A stretch of 64,000 nucleotides of DNA from positions 182,155 to 246,154 of the forward strand of contig NZ_SNUJ01000003.1 of the NCBI RefSeq assembly GCF_012027395.1, written 5' to 3'. How positions within the stretch are numbered: position 1 is the first letter of the stretch; each line of letters opens with the position of its first letter. The stretch is from Thermococcus sp. LS1 (lineage in GTDB: Archaea > Methanobacteriota_B > Thermococci > Thermococcales > Thermococcaceae). A program made the translations under genes and the position numbers. The notes below the pieces were generated by a model. That model was not told the DNA's origin, did not search any database, and saw only the letters and a program-made list of their open reading frames with translations. This document shows, piece after piece, positions 52,293 through 60,756 of this stretch.

Positions 52293-52607
52293 ATGGACTT
52301 CAGAGAGCTGGAGAGAAAGGTTGTGGCCTTCCGTGATGCACGAGGCTGGGCGAAGTATCACACGCCCAAAAACCTCGCCATCTCGGCAGCGGTTGAGCTC
52401 GGCGAACTTTTGGAGCACTTCCAGTGGGAGACCGACGAGGAGGTTCTTGAACTCGCTAAGAACCCAGCCAAAAGGGAAGCGATAGCCGACGAGATTGCGG
52501 ATGTCGTAATCTACCTTACACTCCTCGCCCACGAGCTTGGAATAGACCTCGACGAGGCAGTCAAAAGAAAGCTGAGGAAGAACGAAGAGAAGTATCCGGT
52601 CGAGTAG
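52293..52607 (+). CDS. MazG-like nucleotide pyrophosphohydrolase
   Basis: All-alpha NTP pyrophosphatase of 104 residues (RS21-C6/dCTPase type). Metal-binding pattern EXXE...EXXD: AAVELGELLEHFQW (two Glu, about residues 33-46) and DEIADVVIYLTLLAHELG (Glu and Asp, about residues 67-84). Probably removes non-canonical or excess dNTPs. ATG follows GAGGTGGTTTC. Downstream of the small helical gene. Confidence 0.9.
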   Translation: MDFRELERKVVAFRDARGWAKYHTPKNLAISAAVELGELLEHFQWETDEEVLELAKNPAKREAIADEIADVVIYLTLLAHELGIDLDEAVKRKLRKNEEKYPVE

Positions 52608-52630
52608 GAAAAATGAAGGGTTCGGCTTTT

Positions 52631-52915
52631 TCAGCTATCACGCTTTTTCCTTCTCAAGATCAGAGGATTGAGTGTGAGTTCAATCAGCAACGCTGGTCCG
52701 CAGATTTCTTTGTCTTCTGGTTTTTGAGTGGTTGTGGTGGTTGTTTTGGTGTATCTCATGTCCATTCCGCAGTCTGGTGGCACCTGTGACATTACTTTAC
52801 AGTTTGTTGCGTTGGTACTGCAATTAATATCCAAAATCAGCAAACAACCGTGTACCTCGCAGTCGCTACAGTGGAACTGAAGTTTAATCCCTTTACTCCA
52901 GATTTTCCCGTTCAT
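52631..52915 (-). CDS. C-terminal part of a frameshifted secreted protein (CGP-CTERM)
   Basis: Open frame of 94 codons whose end is a Thr-rich linker and CGP-CTERM (KEICGPALLIELTLNP, then LILRRKK). It has no signal peptide and cannot be anchored by itself. The frame stays open upstream of its ATG and reads as protein (HDPYGAEWKGSFNRM), inside the 3' part of the next gene. Four Cys in the first 40 residues. It is probably the second half of one gene with 52912-53283: a -1 shift at the A5 run (T5 at 52968-52972) joins both halves to a protein of about 217 residues. Confidence 0.55.
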   Translation of the reverse strand: MNGKIWSKGIKLQFHCSDCEVHGCLLILDINCSTNATNCKVMSQVPPDCGMDMRYTKTTTTTTQKPEDKEICGPALLIELTLNPLILRRKKRDS

Positions 52916-53283
52916 TCTGTTGAAGCTTCCCTTCCATTCCGCTCCATAAGGGTCGTGTGCTGTCGTGTTTTTGTGACGTTCTCCAAATTGCTCCAGTTAA
53001 TGTCACTGATTGAGAATGGTGTTAAGTTTTTTGCCGGAATGAATTCCAGCCTGCTCTCGTTTCCGGTTATCGTGATTTTGACGTCAGAAGTTCCGTTGTA
53101 GGGTTTTATGATGGTTAGTTTGTCGACCATAAACCATTTTTCCGGCATACAGTTCGAGTGACACTCGAAGGTTACTAACTTTACAGTTTCATTGCTTGGC
53201 AGGTAGTTGAATAGGTTAACCTTTCCAGCTGAAGCTAAGGGGAGGAAAAGAAGGAGTAAAAACAGGATGGGGATTTTTTTCAT
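52912..53283 (-). CDS. N-terminal part of a frameshifted secreted protein
   Basis: Frame of 123 codons with a signal peptide (MKKIPILFLLLLFLPLASAG) and a beta-rich part with sequons (NET, NGT, NES, NVT). ATG has AGGAGGG upstream. After about residue 105 the reading frame no longer looks like protein (KTRQHTTLMERNGREASTE), whereas the -1 frame does and leads to the CGP-CTERM half. The break is at ACAAAAACACG: one more A, or a -1 slip on AAA, gives VTKNTTAHDPYG. Overlap with the next frame is ATGA. Either a recent frameshift mutation, a sequence error, or programmed slippage. Confidence 0.55.
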   Translation of the reverse strand: MKKIPILFLLLLFLPLASAGKVNLFNYLPSNETVKLVTFECHSNCMPEKWFMVDKLTIIKPYNGTSDVKITITGNESRLEFIPAKNLTPFSISDINWSNLENVTKTRQHTTLMERNGREASTE

Positions 53284-53287
53284 TTAC

Positions 53288-53516
53288 TCAACCCTCCTTT
53301 TGATTGTTGAGAGCAGTGTCAGTTCGGATGAAGCAACGGGTCAGCAGTGCTTCCTTTTCTTCTTCCGTTGCATTGGGCAATGCTTTCAGGTAGCCTTCAA
53401 AGAACGGGTTGATAACGCCCCCTGTAGCGATGCGTTTCTTTCACTGAGGCTCCCGTTGGAAGTCCTCCAAGAATTAGCAATATGTCCAATAGTAACGCAC
53501 ATACCCTTCTGTTCAT
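53288..53516 (-). pseudogene. small secreted protein, frameshifted at a G5 run
   Basis: Starting at ATG 53516 (GGTGATGGCA upstream) a signal peptide-like MNRRVCALLLDILLILGGLP is followed by SVKETHRYRG; the frame then stops soon. In the +1 frame protein-like sequence continues (GVINPFFEGYLKALPNATEE, ending ALNNQKEG) to a stop at 53288, overlapping the ribosome site of the next gene. The break is at the G5 run (C5 at 53418-53422); one G fewer restores a 75-residue protein. TATA TTTTTATAC is at about 53555-53563. First gene of this small operon of secreted proteins. Confidence 0.45.
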
Positions 53517-53664
53517 TGCCATCACCCAACGATGGGCTTAAGCAATTAAGTTTGTATAAAAAGTAAAAAAGCTTTTCGAATGATTTAAAATTTTGTCACT
53601 CAAAGTGATTACTTCTATGAAAGCCTGCTTTTTGGAATACAGTAGCTGGAAAGTTGACTTTTCT

Positions 53665-54141
53665 TCAAGTCTCACCCTCCAGGGCATGGAGAGGTCGGTT
53701 AAACGCTTCCCTGAGCTTCTCCATCTCCTCTCTACTCAGTCTGTTCTTCTCCCATCGCTCTCTCAAGTTCAAGTTCTCGTCTTCCAGATCGAGGAGCGCC
53801 TTTCTGACGCCGCCACGTGGGTGCCTGCAGTCTCCCTCCCATCTTGGAATCACGTGCATGTGAAGGTGAGGAACCGTCTGCCCCGCCGCCCTCCCAAGGT
53901 TAATGCCAATGTTGAACGCATCGGGCTTGAGCGCCTTCTTCAGCTTCTCCATCGCGAGGTCTATGCCTCTGACCAGCGCGGCCTTCTCTTCTTCCCTCAG
54001 GTCTTCCCAGCGCTTCACGTGCCTTCTTGGAACGACAAGGAGATGGCCTCTGCTCGCTGGATATGAGTCGATAAGTATCCTGATCAGCCCGTCTTCATAG
54101 AGGATGACTTCAGCACTTGGATTGCAGAACGGACAGTTCAT
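53665..54141 (-). CDS. HIT family hydrolase
   Basis: Histidine-triad nucleotide hydrolase or transferase, 158 residues. The zinc-type N-terminus MNCPFCNP and the triad PHLHMHVIPRW (about residues 96-106) are intact, with DSYPASRGHLLVVPRRH as strand-turn region. Substrates in the family are nucleotide phosphoramidates or dinucleotides. ATG at 54141 follows GGTGTTGGGC. The C-terminal 45 residues are helical and charged. Confidence 0.9.
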   Translation of the reverse strand: MNCPFCNPSAEVILYEDGLIRILIDSYPASRGHLLVVPRRHVKRWEDLREEEKAALVRGIDLAMEKLKKALKPDAFNIGINLGRAAGQTVPHLHMHVIPRWEGDCRHPRGGVRKALLDLEDENLNLRERWEKNRLSREEMEKLREAFNRPLHALEGET

Positions 54142-54207
54142 GCCCAACACCAAAGGCTTAAAACCGCTTTGTAATAAAAACCCCTCGGTGGTGAGATGGA
54201 GGAAACT

Positions 54208-54432
54208 ATGGAAATCCTAAAGAGAACGTACCAGAGGTTTTTGGCCCTAGGCCTAGTCATGATGCTAGTCGCTTTCGCGCTCATGATATTCCAGCCCCTT
54301 GGCAGGAACGCCTCCCTTGTCCTGGCGGTTGTGATATTCCTCTTCGCTTTCCTGCCGCTGGAGATGGCAAAGAGAACCGCCAGAAAGATGGCCCTGCTGG
54401 CGTTTGGAGGAAAAATAGAAAAGCTTAATTAG
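54208..54432 (+). CDS. small two-helix membrane protein
   Basis: Protein of about 74 residues with two hydrophobic segments (LALGLVMMLVAFALMIF and ASLVLAVVIFLFAFLPL) joined by a short loop, and a basic C-terminus. ATG at 54208 is preceded by GGAGG; ATG at 54196 with GGTGG is possible. It ends 64 bp before psmA, but psmA has its own likely promoter. Function unknown. Confidence 0.6.
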   Translation: MEILKRTYQRFLALGLVMMLVAFALMIFQPLGRNASLVLAVVIFLFAFLPLEMAKRTARKMALLAFGGKIEKLN

Positions 54433-54496
54433 GCCGTCCGAGAATTATCCCAAAGAGAGTAGGAGATATCGCGATAATCCATAGGGGTGATGTAAA

Positions 54497-55279
54497 ATGG
54501 CGTTTGTGCCACCGCAGGCAGGTTACGACAGGGCTATTACGGTTTTCAGCCCTGATGGAAGGCTTTTCCAGGTGAACTACGCGAGGGAGGCAGTGAAGCG
54601 CGGTGCTACCGCTGTAGGAGTTAAGTGGAAGGAAGGTGTTGTTCTCGCCGTCGAGAAGAGGATAACCAGCAAGCTCATAGAGCCGAGCAGCTACGAGAAG
54701 ATATTCCAGATAGATGACCATATAGCTGCCGCTCCAAGCGGTATAATTGCCGACGCCCGTGTTCTCGTTGACAGGGCCCGCCTGGAGGCCCAAGTGTATC
54801 GTCTAACTTACGGAGAACCCGTTCCACTCACCGTTCTGGTGAAGAAGATCTGTGACCTCAAGCAGGCCCACACCCAGTACGGCGGTGTGAGGCCCTTCGG
54901 TGCAGCCCTGCTCATGGCGGGCGTTAACGAGGAGCCCGAGCTCTACGAGACCGACCCGAGTGGGGCGTACTTTGAGTGGAAAGCAGTGGCGATAGGCAGC
55001 GGCAGGAACATTGCCATGGCCATATTCGAGGAGCACTACAGCGACGACCTTGACATGGAAGGCGCGATAAAGCTGGCCATCCTCGCCCTGGCAAAGACCC
55101 TCGAAGAGCCGAGCCCGGAGAGCATAGAGGTGGCTTACATAACCATGAAGGACAAGCGCTGGAAGAAAATGGACAAGGAAGAGGTCGCTAAGTACCTCGA
55201 CGAGATCCTCGAGGAGGTCAAGGAGGAAGAAGTCGAGGAGAAGGAAGAGGATTATTCAGAGCTCGACAGCAACTACTGA
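54497..55279 (+). CDS. psmA: proteasome subunit alpha
   Basis: Alpha ring subunit of the archaeal 20S proteasome, 260 residues. The conserved N-terminal gate segment [21 protein letters not shown] (split at residues 9-28), [11 protein letters not shown], and the internal [20 protein letters not shown] are diagnostic. The HbYX-accepting Lys lies in the RITSKLIE region. The C-terminus is very acidic ([14 protein letters not shown]). It heads a conserved operon with SBDS, Rrp4, Rrp41 and Rrp42, linking protein degradation with ribosome maturation and RNA degradation. ATG follows GGTGATGTAAA. Confidence 0.97.
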   Translation: MAFVPPQAGYDRAITVFSPDGRLFQVNYAREAVKRGATAVGVKWKEGVVLAVEKRITSKLIEPSSYEKIFQIDDHIAAAPSGIIADARVLVDRARLEAQVYRLTYGEPVPLTVLVKKICDLKQAHTQYGGVRPFGAALLMAGVNEEPELYETDPSGAYFEWKAVAIGSGRNIAMAIFEEHYSDDLDMEGAIKLAILALAKTLEEPSPESIEVAYITMKDKRWKKMDKEEVAKYLDEILEEVKEEEVEEKEEDYSELDSNY

Positions 55280-55290
55280 GGTGACGGGCG

Positions 55291-56001
55291 ATGCCGATAA
55301 GCGTCGATAAGGCAGTCATCGCCCGTCTTAAGACCCACGGCGAGACCTTTGAGATACTCGTTGACCCCTATCTAGCCAGGGACTTCAAGGAGGGCAAGGA
55401 CGTCCCGATAGAGGAGATTCTTGCTACCCCTTACGTTTTTAAGGACGCCCACAAGGGCGATAAAGCCAGCGAGCACGAGATGGAGAAAATATTCGGCACG
55501 AGCGACCCCTACGAGGTCGCTAAGATAATCCTTCGCAAGGGAGATGTCCAGCTTACCGCTGAGCAGAGGAGGCAAATGCTCGAAGAGAAGAGGCGCTATA
55601 TTGCCACTATCATTCACAGGCACGCGGTTGACCCGAGAACCGGCTACCCTCATCCGGTTGACAGAATCCTCAGGGCGATGGAGGAGGCAGGTGTCCACGT
55701 TGACCTCTTCAAGGATGCAGAGGCTCAGGTTCCCAGCATCATCAAGGCGATAAGGCCCATCCTGCCGCTAAAGATGGAGATGAAGGTCATTGCGGTTAAG
55801 ATACCCGGTGACTACGTGGGCAGGGCCTACGGTGAGGTCAGGAAGTTCGGCAACATAAAGCGCGAGGAGTGGGCCAGCGACGGCTCTTGGATGTTCCTCA
55901 TCGAGATACCCGGCGGTGTCGAGGAGGAGTTTTATGAGAAGCTTAACGCCCTTACGAAGGGCAACGCGATAACTAAACTGATAGAGAGGAAGGGACTATG
56001 A
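55291..56001 (+). CDS. ribosome assembly factor SBDS
   Basis: Archaeal Shwachman-Bodian-Diamond syndrome protein (Sdo1 homologue), 236 residues, needed for 50S maturation in related systems. Three domains: N-terminal FYSH fold (residues 1-90, [20 protein letters not shown]), a helical domain ([19 protein letters not shown]) and a C-terminal ferredoxin-like domain ([20 protein letters not shown]). It starts 11 bp after psmA with GGTGACGGGCG upstream and overlaps rrp4 by 4 bp. Confidence 0.96.
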   Translation: MPISVDKAVIARLKTHGETFEILVDPYLARDFKEGKDVPIEEILATPYVFKDAHKGDKASEHEMEKIFGTSDPYEVAKIILRKGDVQLTAEQRRQMLEEKRRYIATIIHRHAVDPRTGYPHPVDRILRAMEEAGVHVDLFKDAEAQVPSIIKAIRPILPLKMEMKVIAVKIPGDYVGRAYGEVRKFGNIKREEWASDGSWMFLIEIPGGVEEEFYEKLNALTKGNAITKLIERKGL

Positions 56002-56768
56002 GGCGGATTTTTGTAAAAAATAGGGAACTGGTTGTCCCTGGGACTCTGCTTGCCCAGGGGCCGTTTAAGAGTGGAAGAGGAACCTTCAGGGAAGGGAACA
56101 GGATTTACTCGACGGTTGTAGGACTCGTGGAGATCAGGGGAGACGCTATAAGGGTTATCCCCCTCGAGGGCCCCTACATACCAGAGGTCGGCGACAACGT
56201 CATAGGGAAGATAGTGGACGTCAAGTTCTCCAACTGGACGGTTGACATCGGCGCGCCTTATCAGGCGAATCTGCGCGTTCAGGACGCCGTTGAGGAGCGC
56301 ATTGACATCCTAAAGACCGACTTGAGAAAGATATTTGACATAGGCGACATAATCTACGCCAAGATAAAAGCCTACAACGAGATCAACCAGATAGACCTGA
56401 CCACCAAGGGAATGCCCTTCAAGGGTGGGCCGCTTAGGGGAGGTCAGATAGTAAAGATAACGCCCTCCAAGGTGCCTAGGCTCATAGGAAAGGGCGGTTC
56501 GATGATAAACCTCATCAAGAAGCTGACCGGCACGAGGATAATTGTTGGCCAGAACGGCTGGGTCTGGGTCAGCGGAAAGAAGGAGGAGCTCGAGAAACTC
56601 GCCATCGAAGCGATTCTCAAGGTTGACAGGGAGAGCCACACACAGGGACTCACCGACAGGGTGAAGGAGCTCCTCATGAGCAGGCTTCAGGAACTCAAGG
56701 AGCAGGGAGTTATTGAGGAGATACCCCAGATTGAAGAGCCAACCGCTGGAGAGGGTGAAGGAGAATGA
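55998..56768 (+). CDS. rrp4: exosome RNA-binding subunit Rrp4
   Basis: Cap subunit of the RNA exosome, 256 residues: N-terminal domain ([20 protein letters not shown]), S1 domain ([19 protein letters not shown]) and KH domain ([22 protein letters not shown] present as GKGG). Binds RNA and guides it to the Rrp41-Rrp42 ring. It overlaps SBDS and rrp41 by 4 bp each, so translation is coupled. Confidence 0.97.
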   Translation: MRRIFVKNRELVVPGTLLAQGPFKSGRGTFREGNRIYSTVVGLVEIRGDAIRVIPLEGPYIPEVGDNVIGKIVDVKFSNWTVDIGAPYQANLRVQDAVEERIDILKTDLRKIFDIGDIIYAKIKAYNEINQIDLTTKGMPFKGGPLRGGQIVKITPSKVPRLIGKGGSMINLIKKLTGTRIIVGQNGWVWVSGKKEELEKLAIEAILKVDRESHTQGLTDRVKELLMSRLQELKEQGVIEEIPQIEEPTAGEGEGE

Positions 56769-57514
56769 TGGGCAAGCCAGAGGATTTAAAGCTCATAGAT
56801 GAGAACGGAAGGAGAATAGACGGTAGAAAGAAGTACGAACTCAGGCCGATTAAGATGGAGGTCGGCGTGCTGAAGAACGCCGATGGTTCTGCCTACGTTG
56901 AGTGGGGTAAGAACAAGGTTTTGGCTGCCGTCTACGGTCCGAGGGAGATTCATCCCAAGCACCTCCAGAGGCCTGACAGGGCAATCCTCCGCGTCCGCTA
57001 CAACATGGCGCCCTTCAGCGTGGAGGAGAGGAAGAAGCCCGGTCCGGACAGGAGGAGCGTTGAGATAAGTAAGGTCATCAGGGGTGCGCTTGAGCCGGCA
57101 CTGATACTCGAGATGTTCCCGAGGACCGCTATAGACATATTTATCGAGGTTCTCCAGGCTGACGCTGGAACGAGGGTTGCAGGAATTACCGCCGCTTCGC
57201 TAGCTCTGGCGGATGCAGGAATACCCATGAGGGACCTTGTGGCTGCATGCGCCGCCGGAAAGATAGAGGGCGAAATCGTTCTCGACCTCAACAAGGAGGA
57301 GGACAACTACGGCGAGGCGGACGTTCCAGTTGCCATAATGCCTCTCAAGAACGACATTACACTCCTCCAGATGGATGGATACCTCACCAGAGACGAGTTC
57401 ATCGAGGCTGTGAGGCTCGCCATAAAGGGTGCAAAGGCCGTCTACCAGAAGCAGCGTGAGGCGCTGAAGGAGAAGTATCTAAAAATAGCAGAGGAGGTCG
57501 GTGGAGGTGAGTGA
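56765..57514 (+). CDS. rrp41: exosome catalytic subunit Rrp41
   Basis: Phosphorolytic 3'-5' exoribonuclease, RNase PH fold, 249 residues. Marks: [11 protein letters not shown], phosphate and RNA-binding Arg residues in [23 protein letters not shown] (residues 77-99), and the catalytic Asp region [17 protein letters not shown]. Forms a hexameric ring with Rrp42; active as a degradative enzyme and as a tailing enzyme with NDPs. ATG at 56765 overlaps the rrp4 stop (ATGATG, the second ATG is also possible). Confidence 0.98.
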   Translation: MMGKPEDLKLIDENGRRIDGRKKYELRPIKMEVGVLKNADGSAYVEWGKNKVLAAVYGPREIHPKHLQRPDRAILRVRYNMAPFSVEERKKPGPDRRSVEISKVIRGALEPALILEMFPRTAIDIFIEVLQADAGTRVAGITAASLALADAGIPMRDLVAACAAGKIEGEIVLDLNKEEDNYGEADVPVAIMPLKNDITLLQMDGYLTRDEFIEAVRLAIKGAKAVYQKQREALKEKYLKIAEEVGGGE

Positions 57515-57515
57515 G

Positions 57516-58325
57516 ATGGAAGTTATGGCCAGCATAATGCGCGACCACATCCTCGCTCTCCTCAAGGAGGGCAAGCGCGTTGACGGTCGCTCGCTGGAGG
57601 ACTACCGCGATCTGGAGATCAAGGTCAACGTCATCGAAAAGGCCGAGGGCTCGGCGTGGGTAAAGCTCGGAAACACCCAGGTTCTCGTCGGAATCAAGAT
57701 TGACATGGGCGAGCCCTTCCCCGACCTTCCAGAGAAGGGAGTAATAACCACCAACGTCGAGCTCGTCCCACTTGCTTCACCGAGCTTTGAGCCTGGACCA
57801 CCGGACGAGAGGGCCATCGAGCTTGCGCGTGTTGTTGACAGGGGCATAAGGGAGAGCGAAGCGGTTGAGCTGGAGAAGCTCGTCATAGTTCCCGGCAAGC
57901 TCGTCCGCGTCGTCTTCATTGATGTGCACGTCCTTGACCATGACGGTAACCTGCTCGACGCCAGTGGAATAGGCGCTATCGCCGCGCTCATGAGCGCCAA
58001 GATGCCGAAGGTGGTCTACGACGAGGAGAGCGGCGAGGTGCAGATACTCGACGAGTACGAGCCCCTGCCCGTCAGCAAGATACCGATTCCAGTAACCCTC
58101 GCCAAGATAGGGCAGAACATCCTCGTTGACCCGAACTTCGACGAGGAGCGCGTCATGGATGGCAGGATAACCATCACCACCGACGAGAACGGCATGATAT
58201 CCTCCGTCCAGAAGAGCGAGGGCGGAAGCTTTAAGCTCGAAGAGGTCATGTACGCCATAGACCTCGCCCTCAAGAAGGCTGCAGAGATAAGGGAGAAGGT
58301 TCTCGAGGCCGTTGGGGCCGAGTGA
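57516..58325 (+). CDS. rrp42: exosome subunit Rrp42
   Basis: Non-catalytic RNase PH-fold partner of Rrp41, 269 residues. Marks: KRVDGRSLEDYRDLEIKVN, GNTQVLVGIKIDMGEPFPD, SPSFEPGPPDERAIELARVV and FIDVHVLDHDGNLLDASGI. It lacks the full phosphate-binding set, as expected. ATG at 57516 is preceded by GGAGGTGA and matches known archaeal starts (MEVMAS); GTG at 57501 is less likely. It starts 1 bp after the rrp41 stop. Last gene of the operon. Confidence 0.97.
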   Translation: MEVMASIMRDHILALLKEGKRVDGRSLEDYRDLEIKVNVIEKAEGSAWVKLGNTQVLVGIKIDMGEPFPDLPEKGVITTNVELVPLASPSFEPGPPDERAIELARVVDRGIRESEAVELEKLVIVPGKLVRVVFIDVHVLDHDGNLLDASGIGAIAALMSAKMPKVVYDEESGEVQILDEYEPLPVSKIPIPVTLAKIGQNILVDPNFDEERVMDGRITITTDENGMISSVQKSEGGSFKLEEVMYAIDLALKKAAEIREKVLEAVGAE

Positions 58326-58370
58326 GCCTTTTTCTTTTGTCCTTTGGTGCCCGTTGGTGCTTACTTTTGC

Positions 58371-58778
58371 CTACTGGAATTCCCTCATCCTAATCTTTGT
58401 GAATATGTATGCGGACATTATCCCGAATATCCACGCAATTATGAGCGTCAGTTTTTCATCCCGAGGGGTTGCCAAGAGAAATGCAAAGTAGCCTGATATT
58501 AACAGCCTCAGTTCCCATTTCTCCTTTTGAGTTGCCCTCGAAAATTCGTCTCTCCTGGCTGGGAATAAGTCATGGAGGAGCTCATAACTGAAAACTATCC
58601 CGAGTGTTATGATGAAATAGGCTGTAAGCAACTGGTAAAACTGGCTGGAAAATGCCCCATCTATTTCCGAGTGCGGGAAAAAGAACCTGCCAACGCAGAG
58701 GGAGGTGAAAAATGCAGCCTGCTTCATGAATTCAGTGCTCTTTAGGATTTTTTGCAAAGGGGGGTCTTTAAATGTCAT
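58371..58778 (-). CDS. membrane protein, unknown function
   Basis: Protein of about 135 residues with four hydrophobic segments (near residues 20-35, 48-66, 90-103 and 110-128) and no recognised motif. ATG at 58778 is preceded by GGTGATTATT. It converges with rrp42 with a 45 bp gap. Upstream is an AT-rich intergenic region. Confidence 0.6.
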   Translation of the reverse strand: MTFKDPPLQKILKSTEFMKQAAFFTSLCVGRFFFPHSEIDGAFSSQFYQLLTAYFIITLGIVFSYELLHDLFPARRDEFSRATQKEKWELRLLISGYFAFLLATPRDEKLTLIIAWIFGIMSAYIFTKIRMREFQ

Positions 58779-59081
58779 AATAATCACCTGTCTTGTTAAT
58801 GAACTATATCACCACCGGGGTACAATAACATTGATTATTTTATAAATTTTTCTGTAATAAATAGTAAATCAAACCTAGTGCTATAATAAAAAACTTGTTG
58901 TCTAATATCTCCTGAAAAGATTTTCTCTTAGTTTAGATTACTTTTTCCTTGTGAAAGTTTTCCCTTGTAGCTTTGGCCTCTATCGCCTGCGGCAAGAGGG
59001 GGTCAGGCGAGTTTCAGAAAGAGATATAAACACCAATGCCCAAATTAATCCAGCCTTACGATTAACTGGGGGGAACAGGTT
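58779..59081. promoter_or_regulatory. AT-rich intergenic region, divergent promoters
   Basis: About 300 bp without a gene. For sepF, AGATATAAACACC at about 59021-59033 is a TATA candidate and GGGGGGAACAGGTT contains the ribosome site. For the leftward membrane gene the TTATTTTATAAATTTTTC stretch (58835-58852) holds possible promoter elements. GCCTGCGGCAAGAGGGGGTCAGGC (58986-59009) may fold weakly. No further feature is seen. Confidence 0.4.
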
Positions 59082-59480
59082 ATGGGATTGTTTGATAGCC
59101 TCAAAAAGAAGGACGAAAAGGTCAAGAAGAAGCCACTCTCTGCTATTAAGAAGGAGGTTGCTGCTCCAAGGCGTGACATTGATGTCGTACCCCTTGAGGA
59201 AGATGTCCTTGCTAAGGAGCTAGTCAAGCCCCAGGTCAGGTACCTCAAGAAGATCGTCGTCACCAGCTACGCCGACCTTGAGAGGATTTCAGAGGAGCTC
59301 CAGAACGGCAACATCGTTTTAGTCGACCTCACTCCGCTCGAGGTCAAGCCGGAGGTTCTTGAGAAGGTCGCAGAGCAGATAAAGGGCATGGTGAGTGCCC
59401 TCGGCGGTCAGGCCGCTAAAATCTGCAAGCACGAAATAAAGCTGATTTTAACCCCTGCGGACATAAAGATAGCCAAGTGA
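59082..59480 (+). CDS. sepF: cell division protein SepF
   Basis: FtsZ membrane anchor in many archaea, 132 residues. The start MGLFDSLKKKDEKVKKKP is the amphipathic membrane-binding helix plus linker; the SepF core runs from about residue 50 (VRYLKKIVVTSYADLERISE) through NGNIVLVDLTPLEVKPEV to GGQAAKICKHEIKLILTP. ATG follows GGGGGGAACAGGTT. Followed by zpr1 after 69 bp on the same strand. Confidence 0.93.
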   Translation: MGLFDSLKKKDEKVKKKPLSAIKKEVAAPRRDIDVVPLEEDVLAKELVKPQVRYLKKIVVTSYADLERISEELQNGNIVLVDLTPLEVKPEVLEKVAEQIKGMVSALGGQAAKICKHEIKLILTPADIKIAK

Positions 59481-59549
59481 CGGGGTTTTCTTTTTCCCAT
59501 ACCATGATTTTATAAAGGGCTTAGGGGTTCTATTCTTCGGTGGTGCGAG

Positions 59550-60185
59550 ATGAGTGAGAGAGAGGGAGAGATTCAGGAGATTCGCCTCGGTGACTGTCCT
59601 ATCTGCGGCGGCAAGGGCACGCTCAAGGCTCTGCAGTACGTTCACGAGATACCCTACTTCGGCAAGGTCATGGAGTCCACGATAATCTGCGAGCGCTGCG
59701 GCTATAGAAATGCCGACGTCATGATACTCGAGGATAGACCGCCAAAGCTCTACACTGTGAAGGTGGAGGAGGAGAAGGATCTCTTCACGCGCGTCGTCAG
59801 GAGCAAGAGCGGAACCATAGAGCTCGACGAGATAGGAGTCAAGATAGAGCCCGGTCCGGCCGCGGAAGGCTTTGTCAGCAACGTCGAGGGAGTGCTTGAA
59901 AGGGTCAGAGAGACCCTCCTCATGGCTAGGGACTTCAGGAAGCAGGAGGGTGACGAGGAAGCTGTCAAGAGGGTTGATGAGATACTCCAGTACATCGAGG
60001 ACGTCAGAGAAGGCAAAAAGCCGCTCACAGTTAAAATCATGGATCCCCTCGGCAACAGCGCACTGATAGGCGAGAAGGTCAGGAGCAGGCTCTTAACGCA
60101 GGAGGAAATCGAGAGCCTCAGCCTTGGGCCGTACGTCATCGTTGACCCAGAGAAGGAGATGGAAGAAAAGAAGGACTCCGATTAA
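59550..60185 (+). CDS. ZPR1 zinc finger domain protein
   Basis: Archaeal ZPR1-type protein of 211 residues: one CPICGGKG...CERCGYRN four-cysteine zinc finger (residues 15-55) followed by the ZPR1 A/B beta domain (SKSGTIELDEIGVKIEPGPA, VSNVEGVLERVRETLL). In eukaryotes ZPR1 is a chaperone for elongation factor eEF1A, so an aEF1A role is plausible. ATG follows GGTGGTGCGAG. Its 3' end overlaps the convergent ASCH gene by 4 bp. Confidence 0.92.
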   Translation: MSEREGEIQEIRLGDCPICGGKGTLKALQYVHEIPYFGKVMESTIICERCGYRNADVMILEDRPPKLYTVKVEEEKDLFTRVVRSKSGTIELDEIGVKIEPGPAAEGFVSNVEGVLERVRETLLMARDFRKQEGDEEAVKRVDEILQYIEDVREGKKPLTVKIMDPLGNSALIGEKVRSRLLTQEEIESLSLGPYVIVDPEKEMEEKKDSD

Positions 60186-60706
60186 AGATAGACTGCCTCC
60201 CTCGCGAGGAGGTCTTCTATCAAAGCCCTTACCCAGGGCTTCCTTGTTTTTCTCGACAGATGAATTATGCCCTCCACGTGGATTCCGTAGCGCTCCTTCA
60301 TCTCCTCCCTGCTCATCGGCTCCTTGAAAAGGAAGGGTCTTTCTATGGTGAAGGCGTAGCCGTAGTCCTTGATGTATTGTCCAAGCCATTTCTTCCCGTT
60401 CTCACCGTGAACGAGGGTTAAACCGCTCGTATCCTTCGTCATCTCCCAGAGCGTCTCAAGATCAGCCTTAATGACTTCTCCAACCTCGAAGCCACCGGCG
60501 ATGGTTCCCCTCTTGGTCAGCGTCTGCTCCTCGTGAAGGCCGAGCCTCCTTAGCGTGTCCCTCAGCTCGTAGGGGTTTCCGCGCGCTATGTAGAGGAAAA
60601 CGATGTCCCCCTCGCCAAAAGCCCTGCTCTTCCTCAGCTCTACCGTCTTTAGGCCTCTGAATATCAGCTCGCCGTAGACCTGGTGGAGCGCTATCACGTG
60701 CTCCAT
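60182..60706 (-). CDS. ASCH/PUA-like protein (DUF365 candidate)
   Basis: Protein of 174 residues with a PUA-like fold beginning IALHQVYGELIFRGLKTVEL, then RKSRAFGEGDIVFLYIAR, as in ASCH or DUF365 proteins. Such domains bind RNA or modified nucleotides. The C-terminal half is helical (MSREEMKERYGIHVEG, KPWVRALIEDLLARE). Start ATG at 60706, without strong ribosome site. Function unknown. Confidence 0.7.
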   Translation of the reverse strand: MEHVIALHQVYGELIFRGLKTVELRKSRAFGEGDIVFLYIARGNPYELRDTLRRLGLHEEQTLTKRGTIAGGFEVGEVIKADLETLWEMTKDTSGLTLVHGENGKKWLGQYIKDYGYAFTIERPFLFKEPMSREEMKERYGIHVEGIIHLSRKTRKPWVRALIEDLLAREAVYL

Positions 60707-60756
60707 GGGCTCACCGGAGTTAGGCTTCCGGTAGGACTAAAAAAGGTTTGGGTAGT

